Assembly: GCA_039180415.1 (NCBI GenBank)
Contig: JBCDDH010000004.1
Coordinates: 12,846 to 76,845, forward strand
DNA: 64,000 nucleotides
Source: CAZIXN01 sp039180415
Lineage (GTDB): Bacteria; Planctomycetota; Phycisphaerae; Phycisphaerales; Phycisphaeraceae
Direction: 5' to 3'
Part shown: positions 24,493 through 33,012 of the stretch, piece by piece
Layout of the letters: every line of letters begins with the position of its first letter
How positions within the stretch are numbered: position 1 is the first letter of the stretch
Notes under the pieces: generated by a model
Seen by the model: only the letters and a program-made list of their open reading frames with translations
Databases searched by the model: none
What the model was told of the DNA's origin: nothing
Translations under genes and position numbers: made by a program

Positions 24493-25284
24493 ATGCAAAC
24501 CGACCCCCGCAACGAACTGCTGCTCGGCGCGATCGCGGCCCAGGCGGCCATCCACGGCGGACAGCGCGAGGTGTTCCGCGTCTGGCTCGACCGCGACCGC
24601 GACGACGACGCCGGCCGAAAGCTGCGAAAAGCCTGCAAACACCACGGCATCCGTTACTCGCCGGCCTCCCGCGCGGCGCTCGACGAAACGACGAAAGACA
24701 TCGGAGGGGGCCACGGCGGCGTGGTCGCCGAGGTCGGGCCCCGGAAGTTCGCGGAACCGGGCGCGCTGTTCGACGGCACCACGTTCCTCGCCATGCTCGA
24801 CGGCGTGGAAGACCCCTTCAACTTCGGCCAGGCCGTGCGTTCGCTCTACGCCGCGGGCTGCACCGGCCTGTTCGTGCGAGAGCGGAACTGGACGACGGCG
24901 GCCGCCGTCATCGCCCGCGCCTCGGCCGGGGCCACCGAACGGATCGCGATGGCCGTCGTCGAAGGGCCCGAAGACGCCGCCGAGTTGGCCGAACCCGCGG
25001 GGTTCATGGTCGCCGCGACGGGCCAAGCCGGCGACGCCGTGCCTTACTCCGCGGTGGACTTCACCGGCCGGACGCTGCTGATGATCGGCGGCGAACGCCG
25101 TGGGCTGCGCCGCTCGTTCCTCGGCCGGTGCGAAGCGGTCGTCTCGATCCCCTACGCAACCGGCGTCGTGTTTCCCGCCGCGCTGGGCACGGTCGCGGCC
25201 GCGTCGGTCTTAGGCTTTGAGATCGCCCGTCAGCGCGGCGAAGCCCTCCGGGAAACGCCCGAGCACCACGGCGTTCAGTCGTAA
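24493..25284 (+). CDS. TrmH/SpoU-family RNA 2'-O-methyltransferase
   Basis: 263 residues. The SPOUT knot motifs are in order: motif 1 with DGVEDPFNFGQAVRS (103-117, Asn110 and Arg116), motif 2 MIGGERRGL (197-205), motif 3 SIPYATGVVFPAALGTVAA (218-236). It should methylate a ribose in rRNA or tRNA using SAM. Motif 3 departs from the usual 'SLNVSVA' form: the conserved Asn is replaced within PAALGTVAA, so activity or substrate may differ. Located 9 bases downstream of typA. Confidence 0.88.
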   Translation: MQTDPRNELLLGAIAAQAAIHGGQREVFRVWLDRDRDDDAGRKLRKACKHHGIRYSPASRAALDETTKDIGGGHGGVVAEVGPRKFAEPGALFDGTTFLAMLDGVEDPFNFGQAVRSLYAAGCTGLFVRERNWTTAAAVIARASAGATERIAMAVVEGPEDAAELAEPAGFMVAATGQAGDAVPYSAVDFTGRTLLMIGGERRGLRRSFLGRCEAVVSIPYATGVVFPAALGTVAAASVLGFEIARQRGEALRETPEHHGVQS

Positions 25285-25304
25285 GTGTGCCTCGGCCGCC
25301 GTGG

Positions 25305-25310
25305 TAGCTT
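25305..25310 (+). promoter_or_regulatory. -10-like box (TAGCTT) of debranching-enzyme gene
   Basis: TAGCTT, 6 bases before the ATG at 25317; suggests a leaderless transcript separate from typA. Confidence 0.45.
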
Positions 25311-25316
25311 GCGCCC

Positions 25317-27500
25317 ATGGACAAACCCACCCGCACGAGCGTTCGGCCGGACGACGCCGACCCCGCCGAGTGGGTCACGCACGACCTGCCCTTCGATCCA
25401 TCGAACCCGCGCGAGCGCGATCGATTTCTCGCTAGCGAGTGGCTGCTCACCGGGGGCGACGGATCGTTCGCCTTGGGCACCGCACTGGGCTGCCACACCC
25501 GCCGTTACCACGGCCTATTCGTCCCGGCGATGCGCCCTCCGGTTGGCCGCGTCCTCGCGCTGAATCAGGTCTTCGAGAAGCTCGTGCTCACGCAGCCCGA
25601 CGGCGCGACACAACGCATCGAATTTTCGACTTGCGCATTTTTGAACGAGCGAAACGAACGCACGTTTGCGCCCGAAGGCTTCGCGCATCTCGAGCGGTTC
25701 ACGCGCGGCCTCGCCGTCACCTGGCATTACCGCTGGAGCAGCCTGCGCTGGCGTCGCACGCTTTCCCTCGAAGCCGATGGGGCAACGCTGAGTTACGAGC
25801 TCGACGGGTTCGACCCGCAGCTAGGCGAAGCGACCTTCGAGCTCGCCCCGATGCTTACGCTGCGCGACTTCCACGCGTTGCACGACGGCGTACCGGCCGT
25901 GTCGTTGGTGGAAAGTGAGAGCGGTTCCGCCGTGTTCGAAGGCGAAGCGGGGCGGATACGCATCGACGTGGCGGGGGGCACGTTCGAAGCGAAGCCCAAC
26001 CGTTGGCGGGACGTGTGGTACGCGCTCGACCGGCGCCGCGGGCAGGCCGACCGCGAACACCTGGACCTGCCCGGCGTCTTCCGCGTTCCTAGCGCTCCCG
26101 GCCAACCCGCCACGCTGCGCGCGACTTGGCGGAGCACCGATGAAACCGCGGACCCGCCGATTGCCAAGCCGCGCACGCGCCGCCTCGAGCCGATCCGGGC
26201 CCGCATCACCGCCCTGCTCAACGCGGCCGACCTGCCGTACGACCGCGACCGGCTCGCCGCGGCGCTCGCGATCGCTTCCGACGACTTCGTCGTACGCCGA
26301 CCGGTGCGGAGCGAGACGGGAACGCGCGAGCTGCGCAGCGTGATCGCGGGCTACCCGTGGTTCGCCGACTGGGGCCGAGACACGTTCATCGCGTTGCCCG
26401 GGTTGATGCTGTGCGTCGGTCGGCTGGACGAAGCGTTGGCGACACTGGAGTTGTTCGCCGGGGCGCTGCGGAACGGCGTCGTGCCCAACCGCTTCGACGA
26501 CGACGACCCCGAGGCGATGCACTTCAACACGGTCGACGGCGCGATGTGGTTCGTCCACGCCGCGCTGGAGACCGCCGAGCGCTTGCGGGTCGACCGGCGA
26601 GATGCGCCTGGTTGGCTGGGCGACGCGGTGTGCGCCGTGCTCGACGCCCACCTCGCCGGCACCGAAGCGACCGACCACGAGAACGGCGATTGGCGGTCTG
26701 TCCCCATCAACTGCGGCGAAGACGCGCTGCTCTCGGCCGGCGACGACCGGACGCAGCTGACCTGGATGGACGCCGCGGCCACGCTGCCCGACGGCACGCC
26801 CGCCGTCTTCACCCCCCGCCCGGGCAAGGCGGTCGAGGTCAACGCGCTGTGGTACAGCAACCTCGCCGGCGTGGCGGCGGCCGCGGAGGCTCTGGGCATC
26901 GACGCGCTCCGCGCTCAGACCTACGCCCGCACCGCCGAGCACGCCGGGTTTTCGTTCCTCGAAACGTTTTGGGACGACCGGCACGGCCGGCTCTTCGATC
27001 ACGTCCGGCCCGACGGAACGCCCAACGACCAACACCGGCCCAATGGCGTGATCGCCGCGGCGTTCGCGCGGTCGCCGCTGAGCCCCGCCCAGCGCGCCGC
27101 CGTGCTGGACGCCGCAGAAGCCGAACTGCTCACGCCCGTGGGCCTCCGCACGCTGGCTTCGTCGGACCCGCAGTACCAACCGCGCTACGCCGGGCCGCAG
27201 CACGTGCGCGACGCCGCGTACCACCAGGGCACGGTCTGGCCGTGGCTGCTCGGAGCCTACGCCGAGGGCCGGCTGCGCGCCGGCGGCTCCAACGCCAAGG
27301 CCAAATCCCGGGCCCGCGACGCGGTCGCGCCGCTCCTGCACCGCTTGACCGATCCCGATCAACTCGGCACGGCGCTCGGCCAGGTCCACGAGATCCACGA
27401 AGCGGCGGAACCCCAGGAACCCCGCGGCTGCCCGGCTCAAGCGTGGAGCGTCGCCGAACTGCTCCGCGTGATCTCGCTGCTGGGTTGGTCACCGAACTGA
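25317..27500 (+). CDS. Glycogen debranching enzyme (amylo-alpha-1,6-glucosidase)
   Basis: 727 residues, two domains. The N-terminal glycogen-binding domain has ASEWLLTGGDGSFALGTALG and RRYHGLFVPA (about 39-72), typical of the archaeal/bacterial GDE N-terminal domain. The C-terminal (alpha/alpha)6 barrel contains WGRDTFIALPG (351-361), CGEDALLSAGD, QLTWMDA and later YHQGTVWPWLLGAY, which hold the catalytic acids of the GH133-like family. It hydrolyses alpha-1,6 branches left by glycogen phosphorylase in the cytoplasm. It is a single-gene unit with its own -10-like box. Confidence 0.93.
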   Translation: MDKPTRTSVRPDDADPAEWVTHDLPFDPSNPRERDRFLASEWLLTGGDGSFALGTALGCHTRRYHGLFVPAMRPPVGRVLALNQVFEKLVLTQPDGATQRIEFSTCAFLNERNERTFAPEGFAHLERFTRGLAVTWHYRWSSLRWRRTLSLEADGATLSYELDGFDPQLGEATFELAPMLTLRDFHALHDGVPAVSLVESESGSAVFEGEAGRIRIDVAGGTFEAKPNRWRDVWYALDRRRGQADREHLDLPGVFRVPSAPGQPATLRATWRSTDETADPPIAKPRTRRLEPIRARITALLNAADLPYDRDRLAAALAIASDDFVVRRPVRSETGTRELRSVIAGYPWFADWGRDTFIALPGLMLCVGRLDEALATLELFAGALRNGVVPNRFDDDDPEAMHFNTVDGAMWFVHAALETAERLRVDRRDAPGWLGDAVCAVLDAHLAGTEATDHENGDWRSVPINCGEDALLSAGDDRTQLTWMDAAATLPDGTPAVFTPRPGKAVEVNALWYSNLAGVAAAAEALGIDALRAQTYARTAEHAGFSFLETFWDDRHGRLFDHVRPDGTPNDQHRPNGVIAAAFARSPLSPAQRAAVLDAAEAELLTPVGLRTLASSDPQYQPRYAGPQHVRDAAYHQGTVWPWLLGAYAEGRLRAGGSNAKAKSRARDAVAPLLHRLTDPDQLGTALGQVHEIHEAAEPQEPRGCPAQAWSVAELLRVISLLGWSPN

Positions 27501-27582
27501 CTCACGCCGGAAACTGAAGGACGCGAGCGAGACACCACGAGGGGTTGCTTCCGCCTCACGACTCCCCGCTTGGCCGAACCGG

Positions 27583-27588
27583 TAAACT
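27583..27588 (+). promoter_or_regulatory. -10-like box (TAAACT) of DAHP synthase gene
   Basis: TAAACT, 9 bases before the ATG at 27598. The spacing is a little longer than the 6 bases usual in this window. Confidence 0.35.
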
Positions 27589-27597
27589 CTCCGCCCC

Positions 27598-28665
27598 ATG
27601 TCCCAGCCCACCCCATTCTCGGCCACCCAGAACGTCCGCGTGTCGGGCTTCGACACACTGCCCAGCCCCGGCACCCTCACCGCCGAGTTGCCGCTGGCCG
27701 AAGCCGCGCGGGAAACCGTGCTGCGCGGCCGGCGTGACATCGAACGGATCCTCACCCGCGACGACGACCGCTTCCTCGTCGTCGTCGGCCCGTGCTCCAT
27801 CCACGACCCCGCCGCCGCGCTCGAATACGCCGACCGCCTCGCCGAGATCGCCCGGGAGGTCGCCGACCGCATGCTCGTCGTGATGCGGGTCTACTTCGAG
27901 AAGCCCCGCACGACCGTCGGGTGGAAGGGCCTGATCAACGACCCCGACCTCGACGGCACGTTCGACATCGCTCGTGGCTTACGCCTCGCCCGCCGCCTCC
28001 TGCTCGAAGTGAACCAGCTCGGCCTGCCCGCCGGCACCGAGTTCCTCGACCCCGTCACGCCCCAGTACCTCGACGACCTGGTCGCCTGGGCCGCCATCGG
28101 CGCCCGCACCACCGAGAGCCAAACCCACCGCCAGATGGCCTCGGGCCTGTCCATGCCCGTGGGCTTCAAGAACGCCACCACCGGCGACGTGCAGGTCGCG
28201 CTGGACGCGATGCGCTCGGCCATGTCCTCGCACCACTTCGTCGGCATCGACGAAGACGGCCGGGCCTGCGTCGTACACACCGTGGGCAACGCCTTCGGCC
28301 ACGTCATCCTCCGCGGCGGCCACGACGCGACGAACTACGAGCCGGCCGACATCGCGGACGCCTCGCAACGCCTCGCCGACGCCGACCTCAACCCCGTCTT
28401 GCTCGTCGACTGCTCCCACGCCAACTCCGGCAAAAAAGCCGAACGCCAAGAAGCCGTTTGGAACTCACTGGTCAAGCAGCGCCGCTCCGGCGACCGCGCG
28501 ATCCTCGGCGCGATGCTCGAGAGCAACCTCCACGAAGGCAGCCAGAAACTCCCCGCCGACGGCGACCTCTCCAAACTTAAGCCCGGCGTCTCCATCACCG
28601 ACGCCTGCATCGACTGGGACACCACCGCCCGCCTGCTCCGGGACGGCTACGACGCCTTGGGCTGA
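27598..28665 (+). CDS. 3-deoxy-7-phosphoheptulonate (DAHP) synthase, class I (AroF/G/H type)
   Basis: 355 residues, the standard length. It condenses phosphoenolpyruvate with erythrose-4-phosphate, the first step of the shikimate pathway. Key segments: VVVGPCSIHDP (61-71, with the metal-binding Cys), EKPRTTVGWKGLINDP (101-116, PEP-binding Arg and Lys), VDCSHANSGKK (metal-binding His) and the late GVSITDACIDW with the metal-binding Asp. The N-terminal arm, the usual site of aromatic amino-acid feedback, is present (1-40), but which amino acid inhibits it cannot be read. No other aro genes are in the window. Confidence 0.96.
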   Translation: MSQPTPFSATQNVRVSGFDTLPSPGTLTAELPLAEAARETVLRGRRDIERILTRDDDRFLVVVGPCSIHDPAAALEYADRLAEIAREVADRMLVVMRVYFEKPRTTVGWKGLINDPDLDGTFDIARGLRLARRLLLEVNQLGLPAGTEFLDPVTPQYLDDLVAWAAIGARTTESQTHRQMASGLSMPVGFKNATTGDVQVALDAMRSAMSSHHFVGIDEDGRACVVHTVGNAFGHVILRGGHDATNYEPADIADASQRLADADLNPVLLVDCSHANSGKKAERQEAVWNSLVKQRRSGDRAILGAMLESNLHEGSQKLPADGDLSKLKPGVSITDACIDWDTTARLLRDGYDALG

Positions 28666-28727
28666 GAAACCGATATTCCGGCCCCGGCACCCGAAAATTC
28701 CGCTGGCCTCGGGCGTCGCCACAAACC

Positions 28728-28733
28728 TATACT
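28728..28733 (+). promoter_or_regulatory. -10-like box (TATACT) of Cys-rich exported protein gene
   Basis: TATACT, 6 bases before the GTG at 28740; the closest match to TATAAT among the leaderless-type starts here. Confidence 0.5.
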
Positions 28734-28739
28734 TGAATC

Positions 28740-29177
28740 GTGGCTCGGACATGGTTCCACCACATCTTGGCGTGCCTGCTGACGCTGGCCCTCGTACTTA
28801 CGCCCGCGGCCCTGTGCCCGTGTGCCGCTCACGCTGAGTCCGGCACCACCGCCGCCACGTCTGCCTGCTGCCCACTCATGGCGCGGCTGGCCGCCACGCT
28901 CCCCGCCGATCCGACCGACGACCCCGCGTCGCCGCCCTGCTCGCACTGCGACGAAATCACCGATCGCATCGCCCAGATCGAGCTGCGGGCCACCCTCAAT
29001 CCCGGCCAAATCGGCACGGACCCCGACCTACCGTCCTTCGACACCTCGGCTCCGCTCCCCTTCGCCGATGCGTTCATCCCCGACGCGTACGGCCAAGCCT
29101 TCGCTCCCGCGTCTCTTCGCCGGATCGACGATCCCACGCCCGGCTTGTTCGCCCTGCACATCTTGCTCCTGGCCTGA
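28740..29177 (+). CDS. Small exported Cys-rich protein
   Basis: 145 residues, GTG start set by a TATACT box 6 bases upstream. Signal peptide about 1-32 (ACLLTLALVLTPAALCP). The first part of the mature chain has cysteine clusters: CPC (26-28), CC (44-45) and CSHC (about 67-70), i.e. thiolate pairs that could hold a metal ion or form disulfides. The C-terminal half has no cysteine. No named family recognised; it recalls the small secreted proteins found beside metal-efflux genes, but no efflux gene is nearby. It lies 136 bases upstream of the metallothionein-like gene on the same strand, and the only strong terminator comes after the second gene. Confidence 0.65.
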   Translation: MARTWFHHILACLLTLALVLTPAALCPCAAHAESGTTAATSACCPLMARLAATLPADPTDDPASPPCSHCDEITDRIAQIELRATLNPGQIGTDPDLPSFDTSAPLPFADAFIPDAYGQAFAPASLRRIDDPTPGLFALHILLLA

Positions 29178-29189
29178 ATCAAGGTCGCG

Positions 29190-29285
29190 CCCAGTCCACC
29201 GACTGGGAACCCTCGCCGAACGGATCGGACCGTTCGGCCGACCTCGATTCTTTCTCATCTCCACTTTTCGGACCGCGTTGGTCCG
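29190..29285 (+). promoter_or_regulatory. Leader region with two perfect 6-bp hairpins
   Basis: Hairpins at 29190-29207 (6-base loop) and 29269-29285 (5-base loop) lie between the two Cys-rich protein genes, the second one ending 17 bases before the Shine-Dalgarno sequence. They may influence expression of the downstream gene; neither has a T-tract. No known riboswitch was recognised. Confidence 0.25.
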
Positions 29286-29313
29286 AGACGGAAACTTTAT
29301 TCAGGAGTCAATC

Positions 29314-29493
29314 ATGACCGCTTCGCTGCTTAGCGCTTTGCCCTTCGCGTTCGCCAGCCTGTTCGCCGCCGCCCCGCCGGCCCCCGCCGGAGCCGACGCG
29401 GCCGCCTCGTGCTGCTGCACCAACTGCACCTGCGTGTCCTGTGCCTGCGAGTCGTCGGGCTGCACTTGCACGACCACCCGTTGCAACCCGTGA
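29314..29493 (+). CDS. Metallothionein-like exported peptide
   Basis: 59 residues. ATG with a good AGGAG 6 bases upstream (29303-29307). Residues 1-28 form a signal peptide (SLLSALPFAFASLFAAAPPA). The mature 30 residues carry ten cysteines, in the arrangement CCC-x2-C-x-C-x2-C-x-C-x4-C-x-C-x4-C, with many Ser/Thr and almost no hydrophobic residues. This density of CxC and CxxC is typical of metallothioneins, which bind Cu, Zn or Cd, but export is unusual for them. I cannot match it to a named metallothionein class. It is followed by a strong terminator, and the upstream exported protein also has Cys pairs, so the two may act together on metal outside the membrane. Confidence 0.7.
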   Translation: MTASLLSALPFAFASLFAAAPPAPAGADAAASCCCTNCTCVSCACESSGCTCTTTRCNP

Positions 29494-29532
29494 CGCCACG
29501 ACGGACGCACGCGTGCGTCAATGAATCCCTCT

Positions 29533-29568
29533 CGACCCCGCCGGCTCTCGCCGGCGGGGTCGCTTTTG
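29533..29568 (+). terminator. Rho-independent terminator after metallothionein-like gene
   Basis: A perfect 12-bp stem (29533-29544 with 29551-29562), 6-base loop, followed by CTTTT. Located 40 bases after the stop. Confidence 0.8.
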
Positions 29569-29672
29569 AATAGCGGCGTCTCGCGATTCGGACGGAGCCA
29601 AGCGCATCCGTGCCGTTGGGTACGATCTGACGTGTCCACCCGCACCTCCTCCAACGCCGCCGAAGAAAAACC

Positions 29673-31241
29673 ATGAACCGCGACGCCATGCTTCAACGGG
29701 TCCGGGAACGCCGCGAGCCGTGGGACCTGCTCATCATCGGCGGCGGCGCAACCGGCTTAGGTGCCGCGGTCGATGCCGCGTCGCGCGGCTACGACGTCGC
29801 CCTCTTCGAACAGTCCGACTTCGCCAAGGGCACCTCCAGCCGGTCCACCAAGCTCGTCCACGGCGGCGTCCGCTACCTCCAGCAAGGCAACGTCTCGCTG
29901 GTCATCGAAGCCCTCAAGGAGCGCGGCCTGCTCCGCCGCAACGCGCCGCACCTGGTCCACGACGTGCCCTTCATCGTGCCCAGCTACAAGTGGTGGGAGT
30001 CGCCCTTCTACGGCATCGGGCTGAAGGTCTACGACCTGCTCGCCGGCCGGTTCGGCTTCGCCAAGTCGTCGCACCTGTCCAAAGAAAAAGTCATCGACGC
30101 CATCCCGTCCATCCAGCCCGACGGCCTGCTCGGCGGCACGCAGTACTACGACGGCCAGTTCGACGACGCCCGCCTCGCGATCGACCTGGCCACCACCGCC
30201 CACGAACACGGCGGCACCCTCGTCAACTACGCCGGGGTGGTCGGCCTGCTGAAACACGACGACGGGACCGTCCGCGGCGTCGCCGTCCGCGACCAAGAAA
30301 CGGGCGAGGTCTTCGATGTTCTGGGCAAAGCTGTCATCAACGCCACCGGCCCGTTCGCCGACGGCGTCCGCCGGCTCGACCACCCCGACGCTCCACCCAT
30401 CATCGCGCCCAGCCAGGGCGTCCACGTCGTGCTCGACCGTTCTTTCCTGCCCGGCGACGCGGCGATCATGGTGCCCCACACCGACGACGGCCGGGTGATG
30501 TTCGCCATCCCCTGGCACGACGTCGCCGTTGTCGGCACCACCGATACACCCATCGACGCCGTCGATCTCGAACCCAAGCCGCTGCCGGACGAGGTCTCGT
30601 TCATCCTCGAGACCGCCAACCGCTACCTCGCCAAGACCGCGACGCCGGCCGACCTGCGTAGCGTCTTTGTGGGAATCCGCCCATTGGTCAAGGCCGGCGA
30701 CGGCGAGAACACCGCCGCCCTCTCCCGCGACCACACCGTACTCATCGACCCCAACTCCGGCCTGATCACCATCGGCGGCGGCAAGTGGACCACTTACCGC
30801 CGCATGGCCGAAGACGTCATCGACCAGGCCGCCACGCTCGCCGACCTGCCCCCCCGCCCCTGCGTCACCAAGGACCTGCCCGTCCACGGGGCCGACCCCG
30901 ACGCCGAGCGTTTCGGCCCGCTCGCCTTCTATGGCAGCGACGCCGCCGAACTCGAGCGGCTCCACGCCGACCACCCCCAACTCGCCGAGCCGCTGCACCC
31001 GAAGCTGCCGATCACCGGGGCGCAGGTTCGCTGGGCCTGTCGACGCGAGATGGCCCGGACCGTCGACGACGTGCTCGCCCGCAGGACCCGCTGCCTATTG
31101 TTCGACGCTCAAGCCGCCATCCAAGCCGCGCCCCGAGTCGCCGAACGGATGGCCGACGAATTGAACCACGACGCCGCGTGGGCGGCCGATCAGGCCGAGT
31201 CATTCCGGAAAATCGCCGCTGGCTACGTGTATAGCTCGTGA
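29673..31241 (+). CDS. glpD: Aerobic glycerol-3-phosphate dehydrogenase
   Basis: 522 residues. FAD-binding motif LLIIGGGATGLGAA (19-32) at the N-terminus, followed by SSRSTKLVHGGVRYLQQGN, the GlpD substrate and FAD region. The mid-domain PIDAVDLEP and the C-terminal TIGGGKWTTYRRMAED (about 366-381) are typical of GlpA/GlpD. It oxidises sn-glycerol-3-phosphate to dihydroxyacetone phosphate at the inner membrane and passes electrons to quinone. The ATG has a purine-rich GAAGAAAA upstream. No glycerol kinase or facilitator is adjacent. The convergent guaA ends 72 bases further on. Confidence 0.95.
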   Translation: MNRDAMLQRVRERREPWDLLIIGGGATGLGAAVDAASRGYDVALFEQSDFAKGTSSRSTKLVHGGVRYLQQGNVSLVIEALKERGLLRRNAPHLVHDVPFIVPSYKWWESPFYGIGLKVYDLLAGRFGFAKSSHLSKEKVIDAIPSIQPDGLLGGTQYYDGQFDDARLAIDLATTAHEHGGTLVNYAGVVGLLKHDDGTVRGVAVRDQETGEVFDVLGKAVINATGPFADGVRRLDHPDAPPIIAPSQGVHVVLDRSFLPGDAAIMVPHTDDGRVMFAIPWHDVAVVGTTDTPIDAVDLEPKPLPDEVSFILETANRYLAKTATPADLRSVFVGIRPLVKAGDGENTAALSRDHTVLIDPNSGLITIGGGKWTTYRRMAEDVIDQAATLADLPPRPCVTKDLPVHGADPDAERFGPLAFYGSDAAELERLHADHPQLAEPLHPKLPITGAQVRWACRREMARTVDDVLARRTRCLLFDAQAAIQAAPRVAERMADELNHDAAWAADQAESFRKIAAGYVYSS

Positions 31242-31312
31242 GCTGCTCCTGGAAGCCAGCCGCTGCGTAGCTGCGGCGCGAGTCTCCCCACGCTCAGCTT
31301 CCGGCTTACCGA

Positions 31313-32929
31313 TTACTCCCACTCGATCGTCGCCGGCGGCTTGCTCGAGATGTCGTAGCACACGCGGTTCACGCCGCGCACCTCGTTGATGATCCGATTG
31401 CTGATCGTCGCCAGCACCTCGTACGGGATGCGCGCCCAGTCGGCCGTCATGAAGTCCTGACTCTCCACCGCCCGCACCGCGATCACCTGTTCGTGCGTCC
31501 GGCCGTCGCCCATCACACCCACCGCCTTGACCGGCAGCAGCACCGCGAACACCTGCGCCGTTTTGCGGTAGAGGTTCGCCGCGGTGATTTCTTCGAGCAC
31601 GATCTCGTCCGCCTCCCGCAGCAAAGCGAGCTGGTCCTCGTTGACCTCGCCCAGCACCCGCACCGCCAGGCCCGGCCCGGGGAACGGGTGCCGCCAGACC
31701 ATCGCCTCGGGCAGCCCGAGCACCTCGCCAAGCTTCCGCACCTCGTCCTTGAACAAATTCCGCAACGGCTCGATCAGTTCGAAGCCGAGCTGCTCGGGCA
31801 AGCCGCCGACGTTGTGGTGCAGCTTGATGTTCGCCGCCGTACCCGCGTAGCCCTGGCCGGACTCGATCACGTCGGGGTAGAGGGTGCCCTGCGCGAGGAA
31901 CTTCACGTCGCCGTGCTCTTGGGCGATGTCGTCGGCGGTACGCTTGAACACGTTGATGAACCGGTGCCCGATCCGCGTGCGCTTTTCTTGTGGATCGACG
32001 ATCCCCGCGAGGTCTCCCAGGAAGTCGTCGGTCGCATCGATCACCCGCAAATCCAGGTCGAAGTGCCCACGGAACGTGTGCTCCACGAGCCGCCGCTCGC
32101 CCTTACGCAACAGGCCGTTGTCCACGAAGATGCACGTCAGCCGCGTCCCGATCGCCTTGGCCAGCAGCGCCGCCACGACCGACGAATCGACGCCGCCCGA
32201 CAGGCCGAGGATTACGTGCGCATCGCCGACTTGTTCGCGGACGCGCTCGATCTGGCTCTGCATAAAGTCGGCCATCGTCCATCTGCCGGCGGCCTTGCAG
32301 ACGTCGAACAGGAAGTTGGCGAGCAGGTCCGTGCCGTGCGGCGTGTGCGTGACTTCCGGGTGGAACTGCACGCCGTAGAACGGCAGCGTCTTGTGCTTGA
32401 CCGCGGCGAACGGGCACGTCGGCGTCGTCGCCAGCGCTACGAACGCGTCCGCGGGCAGCGTGTTGACCTGGTCGCCGTGCGACATCCAGGCGGTGGTCCG
32501 CTTCGGCAGGCCTTTCATAAGCGGGTCGGCGTCGTCGAGTTGCAGATTGACTCGGCCGTACTCCCGCGACTCGGCCGGCTCCACGTCCGCCCCGAGCAGC
32601 TGGCACCCCGCCTGCATCCCGTAGCAGATCCCCAGCACGGGCACGCCCAACTCGAACAGCCGCGGGTCCGGCTTGGGCGCATCTTCGTCGTACACGCTGC
32701 TCGGCCCGCCCGACAGAATGACCCCGAGGCACCCCGCCTCCCGCAGCACGTCCACCGACACATCTGGCGGCACCAGCACCGAATACACCCCTTGCTCTCG
32801 CACCCGCCGGGCGATCAGTTGCACGTATTGCGACCCGAAATCCAGGATCGGCACCACCTGCCCCCGCACTCCCGCGGGCAGTTCAGACAACAGATCAAAG
32901 CCTTCGGACGTCGCGGCGGCGGTGTTCAT
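31313..32929 (-). CDS. guaA: GMP synthase (glutamine-hydrolysing)
   Basis: 538 residues. Class I glutamine amidotransferase domain with Cys102 (LGICYGMQ), His190 and Glu192 (VQFHPEV); ATP-pyrophosphatase domain with PP-loop LGLSGGVDSS (241-250); and the dimerisation domain ending in KPPATIEWE, the conserved C-terminus. It aminates XMP to GMP in purine synthesis. The ATG at 32929 is supported by a TATGGT box 6 bases upstream; longer in-frame versions would run through the upstream terminator. The N-terminus has about 22 extra residues before the amidotransferase core. Confidence 0.97.
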   Translation of the reverse strand: MNTAAATSEGFDLLSELPAGVRGQVVPILDFGSQYVQLIARRVREQGVYSVLVPPDVSVDVLREAGCLGVILSGGPSSVYDEDAPKPDPRLFELGVPVLGICYGMQAGCQLLGADVEPAESREYGRVNLQLDDADPLMKGLPKRTTAWMSHGDQVNTLPADAFVALATTPTCPFAAVKHKTLPFYGVQFHPEVTHTPHGTDLLANFLFDVCKAAGRWTMADFMQSQIERVREQVGDAHVILGLSGGVDSSVVAALLAKAIGTRLTCIFVDNGLLRKGERRLVEHTFRGHFDLDLRVIDATDDFLGDLAGIVDPQEKRTRIGHRFINVFKRTADDIAQEHGDVKFLAQGTLYPDVIESGQGYAGTAANIKLHHNVGGLPEQLGFELIEPLRNLFKDEVRKLGEVLGLPEAMVWRHPFPGPGLAVRVLGEVNEDQLALLREADEIVLEEITAANLYRKTAQVFAVLLPVKAVGVMGDGRTHEQVIAVRAVESQDFMTADWARIPYEVLATISNRIINEVRGVNRVCYDISSKPPATIEWE

Positions 32930-32935
32930 CGACAG

Positions 32936-32941
32936 ACCATA
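32936..32941 (-). promoter_or_regulatory. -10-like box (TATGGT) of guaA
   Basis: Minus-strand TATGGT, 6 bases before the guaA ATG and 7 bases after the upstream terminator stem, so guaA would have its own leaderless mRNA. Confidence 0.45.
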
Positions 32942-32947
32942 AAGCAA

Positions 32948-32976
32948 GAAGCCCACGGATTGAATCCGTGGGCTTC
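32948..32976 (-). terminator. Terminator after SnoaL-like gene
   Basis: A perfect 12-bp stem (32948-32959 with 32965-32976), 5-base loop. On the minus strand it is followed by TTGCTTTAT. It lies 37 bases after the SnoaL-like stop. Its stem nearly equals that of the terminator at 34117-34143. Confidence 0.75.
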
Positions 32977-33012
32977 GGGAGTTCCCAGGGGTGCTTTGGG
33001 ATGGCGGATCGA

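Noticed and set aside
22582..25026. 814-codon open frame on the minus strand opposite typA and the TrmH-like gene
   Set aside because: It mirrors two certain genes; the His/Val/Asp/Arg-rich composition is that of an antisense frame in high-GC DNA, with no domain.
29190..29285. Known riboswitch before the metallothionein-like gene
   Set aside because: Only two short hairpins; no recognisable aptamer core.
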